Below, in pieces: positions 28,167-35,372 of a stretch of DNA of 64,000 bases. Position numbers and translations under genes: made by a program. The notes under the pieces were generated by a model that was given only the letters and a program-made list of their open reading frames with translations, did no database searches and was not told the origin of the DNA. Where the stretch lies: positions 744,001-808,000 of the forward strand of contig NZ_JABMCZ010000001.1 of the NCBI RefSeq assembly GCF_013186535.1. The letters run 5' to 3'. The first letter of the stretch is position 1, and every line of letters begins with the position of its first letter. This DNA is from Nocardia terpenica. GTDB lineage: Bacteria; Actinomycetota; Actinomycetes; Mycobacteriales; Mycobacteriaceae.

Positions 28167-28401
28167 CTATTCGAAAGTCCCCCAAGTCGCATCGCGATGC
28201 AAGGGGTGTGACGCGTTTAAAAAGAAAGCCCATATGGGATGTAATGGTATGTGATGGCGCGAGCGAGGATGGTATTTAGATGGGGTGGTCGCAGAGCTAC
28301 ATTGAAATTCTGGGGAAACGGAATGAAAGAACGGCCACGCCGCCCGGATCCCGGACCGCGAGGCGACCGGCGAGGCATGGATGCCGGGAGTGGAGGACGA
28401 G
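28167..28401. promoter_or_regulatory. Candidate oriT and divergent promoter region
   Basis: This 235-bp gap separates the relaxase (minus) from a basic accessory gene (plus), the usual place of a MobF oriT. It is more AT-rich than its surroundings (a run TTTAAAAAGAAA near 28216) and holds two perfect palindromes: GCATCGCGATGC at 28189-28200 and CCCATATGGG at 28229-28238. The nic site cannot be assigned by eye. It must also carry the promoters of both divergent genes. Confidence 0.45.
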
Positions 28402-29121
28402 ATGGACAGTCAGCGGCCACGCAAGCGGTCGACGTCGGGACGGGCGATCGCGCGCCGCATCGCCGCACAAGCGGTGCGAGACCAGCTCGAGATCGCCAGG
28501 GCCAACGGCGACGACCTGTACCTGTTCCGCCGCCACCGTGAGGCTCAGAGGCGGGCAGCGGAGCGCCGCGACGCTGCCATCGCCGTGGCGACGACTCAGT
28601 ACGAGGCGGCTGTGACGAAAGCGAAAGACACCTACGAGAAGGTGATAGCCGTCGTGCTGCCGCAGCAGAGCGACGCGCTTCGCCGGATGAAGCAACGAGG
28701 CGTCAGCGACGCCGACCTCGGCACCTGGTCCGAGATGCCGGTCGGAGAACTGCGCAAGCTGCTGGGCAGCGGCCGAAGCGCAGCGTCAACCGGCAAGTCG
28801 AAGCGAGCGCGTCCGAGCCCGGCGCGCGATGACGACCGAAGCGCGGAGGTCTCAGAGCGAGAGGACGCGGCGGGACTATCGGAGCGCGGAGGGAAGCAAC
28901 CGCCGCAGTATGGACGCGCGGACGATCCGCGCGGCGAGGCGGGAACGCCACACGCCGTACTTGACGGCGAATACAACGTGCCCGGTCAGCCACAGCACGA
29001 TACCGGCCAGCAGCCAGACGGCATGGGCGGCGGGAGCTCGGTCGGGGAACAGGGCCAACGTGAGGACGGAGTCGACGACGAGCAGGATTCCGCCGATCCG
29101 GGCGAGGGTGGGAAACAGTGA
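28402..29121 (+). CDS. Basic relaxase-accessory-like protein with coiled coil
   Basis: 239 aa from ATG 28402, chosen over 28381 because GGAG sits 6-9 bases before it. The first 130 residues are highly helical and basic (QRPRKRSTSGRAIARRIAAQ; QYEAAVTKAKDTYEKVIAVV; MKQRGVSDADLGTWSEM). This suits a relaxosome accessory or oriT-binding protein. The last 80 residues are low-complexity Gly/Asp/Gln-rich, because the frame runs antisense through the gene at 28876-29175; the original stop was probably earlier. Divergent from the relaxase. Confidence 0.6.
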   Translation: MDSQRPRKRSTSGRAIARRIAAQAVRDQLEIARANGDDLYLFRRHREAQRRAAERRDAAIAVATTQYEAAVTKAKDTYEKVIAVVLPQQSDALRRMKQRGVSDADLGTWSEMPVGELRKLLGSGRSAASTGKSKRARPSPARDDDRSAEVSEREDAAGLSERGGKQPPQYGRADDPRGEAGTPHAVLDGEYNVPGQPQHDTGQQPDGMGGGSSVGEQGQREDGVDDEQDSADPGEGGKQ

Positions 29122-29175
29122 CCAGAAGATCAGTAAGCCTGCAACAGCGATGACAGCCAACCAGATCAGTGCCAT
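28876..29175 (-). CDS. Small membrane protein, paralogue of the 23105-23395 product
   Basis: 99 aa from ATG 29175, with three hydrophobic segments (LAVIAVAGLLIFWSLFPTLA; GGILLVVDSVLTLALFP; VWLLAGIVLWLTGHVVFAV) and a basic tail. Homologous over its length to the 23105-23395 product. It overlaps the 3' part of the convergent accessory gene by 246 bp; this frame shows normal membrane-protein sequence there while the opposite frame is low-complexity, so this one is the real gene in the overlap. Confidence 0.65.
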   Translation of the reverse strand: MALIWLAVIAVAGLLIFWSLFPTLARIGGILLVVDSVLTLALFPDRAPAAHAVWLLAGIVLWLTGHVVFAVKYGVWRSRLAARIVRASILRRLLPSALR

Positions 29176-29361
29176 GGCAAAGCCTTTCTCTCGCGCGGCC
29201 CAGGGCCGAGGGGAATGTGGGGATCGCGAGCGTCGCTGTGGCTTGGCGTGGACTTCGGGGGCCGTGTCGGCGGGTCACCGCGCATCTGCTGGGCAGGCGG
29301 GTAAGTCAAGTGTCGACACGGCCCTCGCAATCCGCGCCGGTCGCGGTGGTCGGCCGCGCGG

Positions 29362-29676
29362 TCAGACGCTGTGCTGCTCGCCGGAGGAGGTGATGTCGCC
29401 GTCGGCGTCGGGGGTCGAGGGTTGTGTATTCGGCAGGCTCCAGTCGTAGGAGCTGCCGGGGTGGGGTGCGACGCGCGATATGCCGGTGGTGGCAAGTCGC
29501 TCGCGGCGCACGTCGTTGAGCTGTTCGGACTCGCGGTCGAGACAGTCGTCCACGGTCACGGTCAGATCGTGGACGACTGTTTCGAGAGCGCGACAACGGT
29601 CCGAGAGTTCCGCGACCAGAGCGCGCAGCCGAGAATTCTCGGCTTCCAGGTCGACTCGTAGGAGTGGCTCGGACAT
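29362..29676 (-). CDS. Coiled-coil hypothetical protein, 104 aa
   Basis: ATG 29676. A leucine-heptad coiled coil covers residues about 5-50 (LRVDLEAENSRLRALVAELS, then CRALETVVHDLTVTVDDCLD), followed by a short disordered tail ending in GDITSSGEQHSV. Same strand as SSB and the genes around it, 28 bp from the next upstream gene. Could be a small DNA-binding or adaptor protein; function unknown. Confidence 0.55.
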   Translation of the reverse strand: MSEPLLRVDLEAENSRLRALVAELSDRCRALETVVHDLTVTVDDCLDRESEQLNDVRRERLATTGISRVAPHPGSSYDWSLPNTQPSTPDADGDITSSGEQHSV

Positions 29677-29704
29677 GACGCACGCATCCGTGGGTGTACC
29701 CGAC

Positions 29705-30013
29705 TCAGTCGGGTAGCGGGGTGACCGGTCGACGGTGATAGTGCTCGAATTGCGCCCGCCGGAAGTCGGCGGCAGCGATACGGACACCACGGTCGGACAA
29801 CCGCGCGACGTAGCGGTCGAGGCGGCCCTGGGCCGCGGCGTGATCATGGGCGGAGATGCTGCGGGCGATGTTTTCCATCAGCTGATGCGCGCGCCGGTCG
29901 ATCGTGGGGTAGCGGGTGGCCCAGGAACCCTCCATGCGTTCCCACTGGTCCGGGTCGTAGGTGAGGTCACCGACCCACCCGTCGATGTGCGCGGTCGCAG
30001 TCACAACAGTCAT
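29705..30013 (-). CDS. Hypothetical protein, 102 aa
   Basis: ATG 30013, with AAAGGC upstream. The sequence is Trp-rich near the start (HIDGWVGDLTYDPDQWERME) then helical (YPTIDRRAHQLMENIARSIS; QGRLDRYVARLSDRGVRIAA). No motif recognised. It lies 90 bp downstream of SSB on the same strand and is probably co-transcribed. Confidence 0.55.
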   Translation of the reverse strand: MTVVTATAHIDGWVGDLTYDPDQWERMEGSWATRYPTIDRRAHQLMENIARSISAHDHAAAQGRLDRYVARLSDRGVRIAAADFRRAQFEHYHRRPVTPLPD

Positions 30014-30102
30014 CGTTTTGCCTTTCAGGACGAGGGAATGGAGACAAGGACGCCTGTCCCGGCCCGTATCGCGGGACCGGGACAGGCGATGGGAGATGAG
30101 GG

Positions 30103-30597
30103 TCAGAACGGCGGCTTGTCGTCGTCCCCCTCGGGGGACGACTGCTCGCCCGCGCCGACCGAGACCGGGGTCTGTTCGGCGGCATCGCCCCACGGGTCGT
30201 CGATCGGCTCGCCGATCACGGTGGCGGCGCGCGACGCCTTGGTAACCACCGCCGTCGCGTACTGCAACGACGGTCCGAGGACATCGATGGTCATCTCCAT
30301 GACGGTGCGCTTCTCGCCCGTGTCTTTCACGGTGTAGCTGGACTGCTTCAACCGCCCGTACGCGATGACAGTCATGCCGCGGCTGAGGCTGTCGGAGATA
30401 TGCTCGGCCAGCGCACCCCACGCGGTGCAGCGCATGAACACCGCGGGCAGGTCCTTGTACCGTTCGGCGTCCTTGTCGTAGTAGCGGTCATTGCACGCGA
30501 CAGTGAAGTGAACGCCGGCTTCGCCCTTTTTGCTGAAGAACAGTTCCGGGTCGGCGGTCAGGTTGCCGATGACGGTGGGAGTAATTGCTCCGAACAT
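30103..30597 (-). CDS. ssb: Single-stranded DNA-binding protein
   Basis: 164 aa from ATG 30597. OB-fold pattern: ITPTVIGNLTADPELFFSKK, VHFTVACNDRYYD, FMRCTAWGALAEHISDSLSR, MTVIAYGRLKQSSY and KRTVMEMTIDVLGPSLQYAT. The disordered acidic tail ends DDDKPPF, the type of tip that recruits partner proteins. An element-encoded SSB protects the transferred strand after conjugation. The gene lies just downstream of the large inverted repeat at 30677-30822, which probably falls in its leader or promoter. The frame is open further upstream only through the repeat. Confidence 0.9.
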   Translation of the reverse strand: MFGAITPTVIGNLTADPELFFSKKGEAGVHFTVACNDRYYDKDAERYKDLPAVFMRCTAWGALAEHISDSLSRGMTVIAYGRLKQSSYTVKDTGEKRTVMEMTIDVLGPSLQYATAVVTKASRAATVIGEPIDDPWGDAAEQTPVSVGAGEQSSPEGDDDKPPF

Positions 30598-31003
30598 GGT
30601 GAGTCTCCTCGGGTGAAGTGAGTTGATAGGACGACCGACCCACCCCGGCCCTACCAGCTCGAAAGCGAGAAGAGCTGGATCGGTGCCCGGGGGCTGTCGA
30701 TCTATGGCTCCGCCATCGGGCTGCGGCAAGGGCGTCAAGCCTGGGGCGCTTTTCCGCAGGCTTGACGCCCTTGCCACGGCCTGATCCCCTTGGGGTAGAT
30801 CGACAGCCCCCGGCACCGATCCCACCTACCCACCGCACCTTTCGTGTACCGACCCGACAATGCCGCAAGGCTTTCCGGCCAGGTCGGATGCTGGGAATCT
30901 CCTCAACAGGCACCGGCGAATGTCGAGTTTGGTTCGGAACGATGGGCGCTGCTGGTGAAGGACCCTCGTGCCGTGCGATGAGCAGGTCGTCGTGCAGGCC
31001 GGT
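30598..31003. other. Intergenic region carrying large inverted repeat
   Basis: No gene is visible. Most of the 406 bp is occupied by the nested inverted repeat at 30677-30822, annotated separately. The rest separates the C5 methyltransferase stop from that repeat and the repeat from the SSB start. Confidence 0.5.
30677..30822. repeat. Long nested inverted repeat, copy 1 (upstream of ssb)
   Basis: Apical hairpin: 30725-30743 pairs perfectly with 30757-30775 (19 bp; core GTCAAGCC / GGCTTGAC) around a loop containing CGCTTTTC. Outer arms: 30677-30704 pairs with 30796-30822 over 27-28 bp with one single-base bulge. Between arms, the left side can form ATGGCTCCGCCAT and the right side CCCCTTGGGG. 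No T-run follows on either strand, so it is not a standard intrinsic terminator. Related copies lie at 40655-40800 and 50677-50813. Confidence 0.85.
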
Positions 31004-32728
31004 CTACGCCGCCAGCGGTAGGGAGCGGGTCGGTGCCGCAGTGCGCTGGTGGGGAGCCGGGCTGCTGGGCCAGCGGTCGATCTCTTCGCCGGTGATGGCC
31101 TCGACCAGCGCGGAAATGATGACTTCCGCGACGGGCGGGGTGACCGCGTTGCCGAGCTGGCGTACGCGCTGGCGCTTGTTGCCGACCACGACGTAGTCGG
31201 TGCCGAACGCCATCGCCCGTGAAATTTCGTGCGGCTCGAGCATTCTGAACCGGACATCGTTGATGTACTCCTCGCTGAGGACGTCCACGAGGGCATAGGT
31301 GTCGCGGGTGGTCAGCGTGCCCATGGGCTCAGCCACCGGGTGTGGGACGCTCTTGCCGAAGTACGGCAACAACATCGACTCCCACAACCCATCCGGCATG
31401 GTCGTTGAGGGGGTGACCAGGCCGTGGTGATTTCCGGACGCGGTGACGGTGGCCAGGGCCACCATCACGGACCGGGCATCGGAGGATCCGCCGCGCAATT
31501 CGGTGACGAACGGCAAGAAGCACACGGCGGTTTCGGCGCGGGTGGTCTGGGTGCGCATCGGCATCGTGGCCGGCACGGCTTCTTTGCCGTCGCGGCCCTC
31601 CATCGGCACCACCAGGGGCGGCACCACGAGTCCGTGATTGGATCCGTCCGCGACAACGGTGGCCATCGGCTCGTGCAATCCGACGGTGCGTGCCCTATCC
31701 GACCGCAGCAATGCAAGGAACGGGGCCGGAATGGCGATGCCGTCGTTTTCGCGGGTGGTGCGGGCGCTCATCGGCGCGGTGACCGGTATCGCCGCGTCGC
31801 GCCAGGTCCCGCCTGCGGGGACCATCATCGGCGCAGGAGTCGCATAGCGCTTGAGTCCGACGCGGATGCGCTCCATCGTCTTCTCCGCTAGAGGCCGATC
31901 CCGATCACCGATGCGGGTACCTTCCAGGCTCCAGTCGATCGCAGTCGCCGCCGGGGACGCGGGCGGCTCGAGCACGGAGTTCCGGCAGGTCACGTGCGGG
32001 CACCGGTAGGTGTACTGTTGCCGGTAGCGGCCCATGTCGACGCCGGGCTGTTTGAACACCTGCAGCGCTTGGACCCATTCGCCGCAGACCTCGCAATACG
32101 CCAAGGGCCGCAACCACTTATCCCAATCCGGTTCGCGCTGCAACGCGGTGTCCCAATAAGCCAGGTAGAGCCTGTCGCGCGACTGTGGGGCGAGTGGTGT
32201 GCGGGCGGGCTGGGCGTGCATGGAGTTCATCGCGATCAGCCGGGTCTTATAACCCAGTGCGCGGATTTCCCCGATCCAGCGACTCCACTGGTCCCACCCC
32301 CTGACCTCGACAACGTTTTCGACCACTCCGGCGCGGACCCTGCCGCCGCGGTCGATAACACCGCGCAGATACTGGGGGACCTCTTCCATCAGAGCGCGGG
32401 AGCGTTCGGCTTCCTCGTCGCGAGGCATTTCGAGCAGGTCGGTTTGGAGGCTGTTGTGGAAGTCGCGGCGCGCTCCGCGCGCAGAGGACCATTGCGGGCA
32501 CTCCGGGGACGCCCACAGGAGGTCGGCGACTGGCCAGCGATGCACCGGCGCGGTGCGGATGTCACCAAGATAATGATCGGTAGCTGGAAAATTTCTGGAA
32601 TGCGACTCAATTGCCAAGTCCCAATGATTTGCGGCGCGAGTGACCTGAACGCCGGGAACAGCGTGCGCGCCTTGGCTGGAGCCACCGGCGCCACAGAACC
32701 AATCCATCAACTCGAGCATGGGGATCAC
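31004..32728 (-). CDS. Orphan DNA (cytosine-5) methyltransferase
   Basis: 574 aa; start at 32728 or the ATG three codons later. Motif I is WFCGAGGSSQG (residues about 9-20). The catalytic-loop motif reads ASPECPQWS (about 68-77), with Glu where most enzymes have Pro-Pro-Cys, a variant that keeps the catalytic Cys. Motif VI is VVENVVEV. The C-terminal motif X is LGNAVTPPVAEVIISAL. The middle 300 residues hold the target-recognition region. No restriction endonuclease gene is adjacent, so it probably protects the element from host restriction or acts epigenetically. Target sequence unknown. Confidence 0.85.
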   Translation of the reverse strand: MIPMLELMDWFCGAGGSSQGAHAVPGVQVTRAANHWDLAIESHSRNFPATDHYLGDIRTAPVHRWPVADLLWASPECPQWSSARGARRDFHNSLQTDLLEMPRDEEAERSRALMEEVPQYLRGVIDRGGRVRAGVVENVVEVRGWDQWSRWIGEIRALGYKTRLIAMNSMHAQPARTPLAPQSRDRLYLAYWDTALQREPDWDKWLRPLAYCEVCGEWVQALQVFKQPGVDMGRYRQQYTYRCPHVTCRNSVLEPPASPAATAIDWSLEGTRIGDRDRPLAEKTMERIRVGLKRYATPAPMMVPAGGTWRDAAIPVTAPMSARTTRENDGIAIPAPFLALLRSDRARTVGLHEPMATVVADGSNHGLVVPPLVVPMEGRDGKEAVPATMPMRTQTTRAETAVCFLPFVTELRGGSSDARSVMVALATVTASGNHHGLVTPSTTMPDGLWESMLLPYFGKSVPHPVAEPMGTLTTRDTYALVDVLSEEYINDVRFRMLEPHEISRAMAFGTDYVVVGNKRQRVRQLGNAVTPPVAEVIISALVEAITGEEIDRWPSSPAPHQRTAAPTRSLPLAA

Positions 32729-33146
32729 AGGACCTTTCGGAAGACAACGATGACGGAAGGCGACCCGCGCGGCAGAGGCATCGGACAGGAACGAAAAACG
32801 TTGCTGCCGGGACCATTTGAACGGTGAGCCTGAATATGATCAGCGGAGAAACCGAGGTGTGACGCACAACGCGGAACTACCGATGGTCGGGCACGAGACA
32901 GGTTCGACCGCAACAACTCAGACGAAGACAAGAAGAGTCAGCTGTTGAAAAGAGTTGTCATGGAAGACAATCGGAACCGACAGAGTGAATCGACAGTCCC
33001 GGGTGCAGGGGCTTGACGCAACCGCGTGTGACCGTGGCTGCTCGGGAACTGCTGGGCCTCAGCCGAATGGAGAAGGACAATCGACGGCACGGTGAGCCTG
33101 CTCCTATGGCCCACGTCGTACGAGAGTTTGCAGTTTGGGCGAAGTT
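32729..33146. other. Intergenic region upstream of the methyltransferase
   Basis: No convincing gene in 418 bp. Short frames on both strands are interrupted and lack codon bias. A single GGGCTTGACG half-site near 33008 recalls the arms of the large inverted repeats but has no partner. The region probably holds the methyltransferase promoter. Confidence 0.35.
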
Positions 33147-33938
33147 TCACAAGCCTTGCGCGGCCAGGGCGCGAGCGAGAGCTGACATGAGTGTGTATGC
33201 CTCGGCGTAGGCGATGGCCTCGTCATCGCATTGGGTGTCGTACAGCGAGACAAGCCATCCGGTGGGTTGCTCATCGTCGCGCCCGCGCACCAATGCGTGG
33301 TCACCGTCTGTAGCCAGGAGGTAGCGATGGCCTTTGTGGGCTTCGATGGCCGTGCAACCGTCGCCTGTTCCAACAGGATGGACTGACTCCCATCCGGCGG
33401 ACTCGAGCGCCTGGATCTCCTCGGCGTACAGCGTTGTGAGAGTGCGCGTATGATCCGCGGCTGCTGTCGCTGGGATGGCGGCCTTCGTGAATGCGCCAGC
33501 GGATGCGCGTAGCAATTGATCGTCGAGCGTGCCGTCCACGAGGTTGGCGATAAATCCGCCATCGAGGTACACGCACACGGTGAACCGGTCCGAGCCTCCC
33601 GGCACGCCGTCCATCTCGTTGTTCGATACCGCGACGTCATATCGGTTGGGCAGGCGTGCCCAGAATGCGTAAGCGCCCGCTCCGAGGTAGACACATTCGC
33701 ACGTGTCTGCGACGGCGTAACGTCTGACCGTCCGGAACTGGTCAGGGTACCGGGATATGAAATGTTCGCATCTATCGTTCATTACTCGGGTGCCTTTCAG
33801 TGTGTTGGTGCCTGACCACACCACGAGAACGGAGACCAATTCGCTGATCTGATCAGCAGAAAGGTCGGCGGCCATGCAATCGCCGTCTTCTCGGCGTTCA
33901 GCAGAAAAATGCAGACGACCGTGTCCGAGGTCGATCAC
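33147..33938 (-). CDS. Hypothetical protein, 263 aa
   Basis: GTG start at 33938; a later ATG at 33782 with AAAGGC upstream is an alternative, but the intervening residues look coding (ADLSADQISELVSVLVVW). The main domain has strands and helices (RRYAVADTCECVYLGAGAYA; FTVCVYLDGGFIANLVDGTL; DEAIAYAEAYTLMSALARAL). No motif recognised. It follows the DUF932-like gene on the same strand and belongs to the maintenance block. Confidence 0.6.
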   Translation of the reverse strand: MIDLGHGRLHFSAERREDGDCMAADLSADQISELVSVLVVWSGTNTLKGTRVMNDRCEHFISRYPDQFRTVRRYAVADTCECVYLGAGAYAFWARLPNRYDVAVSNNEMDGVPGGSDRFTVCVYLDGGFIANLVDGTLDDQLLRASAGAFTKAAIPATAAADHTRTLTTLYAEEIQALESAGWESVHPVGTGDGCTAIEAHKGHRYLLATDGDHALVRGRDDEQPTGWLVSLYDTQCDDEAIAYAEAYTLMSALARALAAQGL

Positions 33939-34004
33939 ATACAGCAGCGATCTCCCTCATCGGTGGCGGCATAGATTTCATGATGAATGGAAATATTCAG
34001 CTCC

Positions 34005-35348
34005 TTAGTCGGTGTCGAGCTGATATCGGGGATGTAATGCCAATGCCATGGCCTCGATGGCCAGATCGTCGAGTGTGTCGGCGCGGGTGGGATCGGCCAA
34101 TGTTTGGGAGAAACTGGTAATTGCGTTGGCGATCCCAGCAGCGTTGAGCTGGCCACCCGCAATAAAATGGCTGAGAATTCCGGTGCGTTCGGTGTCGGAG
34201 AACCGCATCTGTTTGGAGATGACGGTGATTGTCTTGTCGGGTTCGGTCACCGGAGTTGTCGCGGTGGTATCCAGACGCGCGATCTGTTCGGCGAGGAATT
34301 CAGGCGAGAGCCAATGCCGGACCGTGTCGCGGGTTTTGGCCGTCATGACGGCCAATTGCTTGTCGTAGGTGTCCTGGGACCAGGCAACCGCGCCGGCCTT
34401 GAGTCGGCTGCCGAGGTGGACGTCGCGGACGGCCAGCATTGGTAGGGTCAGTCCGTTACCACAGACCTGGACGTAGAGTTCGGGTTTCAGCACGACCGCG
34501 CCATGACCGGTTTCGGAGTTGGAGAAGCGGAAGCCGGCGAACATGACCGGCAGGTCCGGATTGCTGGGCGTCGAGGCGGCGTGCGTGCGACGGAGGGGCG
34601 GGGTGGTGACGGTGGTGCGGTCGTGGGCGAGTTGTGGTGTGGCGAACGGATTGCGGTAGTTGGCGAGGAGCGCCGGAGCAAGTTGGGCGACGGCGGGTGA
34701 GTAGACCTTGACGTGCATGGCGGAGTCGGTCAGGTCGCAGGAGCGGATGGTGACCGGGGTGCCTGCCTGGTTGATGCCGTCGAGAACGGCGGTCAACACG
34801 TCGAAGTTGTCGCAGATGCCGAAGCGGTCTGATAAGACCGCCCGCAAGATCCCCGGTCCGCCGGGATCACCGCGGAAGGTCCGCAGGAGGAACTTCCGGT
34901 GGTCGGGGTCATGACGGCTGTCGGAGCCGGGGACGCGGCCGTGGATCTTGCCGTTGATGTTCACGTCGAACAGGTCCACGCGGCCGGTGTCGCGCAGGTG
35001 GCGCAGGTAGCGGCGGGATATGTCGAGTTTCTCGGCGAGGTCGCCGTCAGCGGAGGCGGTCGGGAGGTACCGGCCGTCGACCGGGGTGACACCGGCCTCG
35101 TCGATGACGGGATCGGCTCCGGCTAGTTCGATGAATCCGTCACGGCAGGTCAGCGCGGTAACGGGGGCGACAACGTCGAGTTTGGCGGCCTGCTGGGTTT
35201 GCAGCAGAGCGACCATGTCGTCGAGTGCCGCGTTGCGGACGGCGGTGGGCACGGACACGAGGACCATCTCCAATCGGGGAAAGGCGGTACGAAGAGGCAG
35301 TTCGCCGGTGTGCCGGGGGTCGGGCACACCGGCGAAGACGGGGATCAA
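34005..35348 (-). CDS. DUF932-like plasmid/phage protein
   Basis: 447 aa. Features typical of DUF932/'phage-plasmid-like' proteins: GDLAEKLDISRRYLRHLRDT, LLRTFRGDPGGPGILRAVLS, DRFGICDNFDVLTAVLD, then GHGAVVLKPELYVQVCGNGL and HLGSRLKAGAVAWSQDTYD. Such proteins are frequent on conjugative plasmids and in anti-defence regions; their biochemical role is unsettled. It lies 24 bp downstream of the ParB-like gene and is probably co-transcribed with it. Confidence 0.65.
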   Translation of the reverse strand: MIPVFAGVPDPRHTGELPLRTAFPRLEMVLVSVPTAVRNAALDDMVALLQTQQAAKLDVVAPVTALTCRDGFIELAGADPVIDEAGVTPVDGRYLPTASADGDLAEKLDISRRYLRHLRDTGRVDLFDVNINGKIHGRVPGSDSRHDPDHRKFLLRTFRGDPGGPGILRAVLSDRFGICDNFDVLTAVLDGINQAGTPVTIRSCDLTDSAMHVKVYSPAVAQLAPALLANYRNPFATPQLAHDRTTVTTPPLRRTHAASTPSNPDLPVMFAGFRFSNSETGHGAVVLKPELYVQVCGNGLTLPMLAVRDVHLGSRLKAGAVAWSQDTYDKQLAVMTAKTRDTVRHWLSPEFLAEQIARLDTTATTPVTEPDKTITVISKQMRFSDTERTGILSHFIAGGQLNAAGIANAITSFSQTLADPTRADTLDDLAIEAMALALHPRYQLDTD

Positions 35349-35372
35349 CGGAGCGTTGATATCGGGGTGCGT

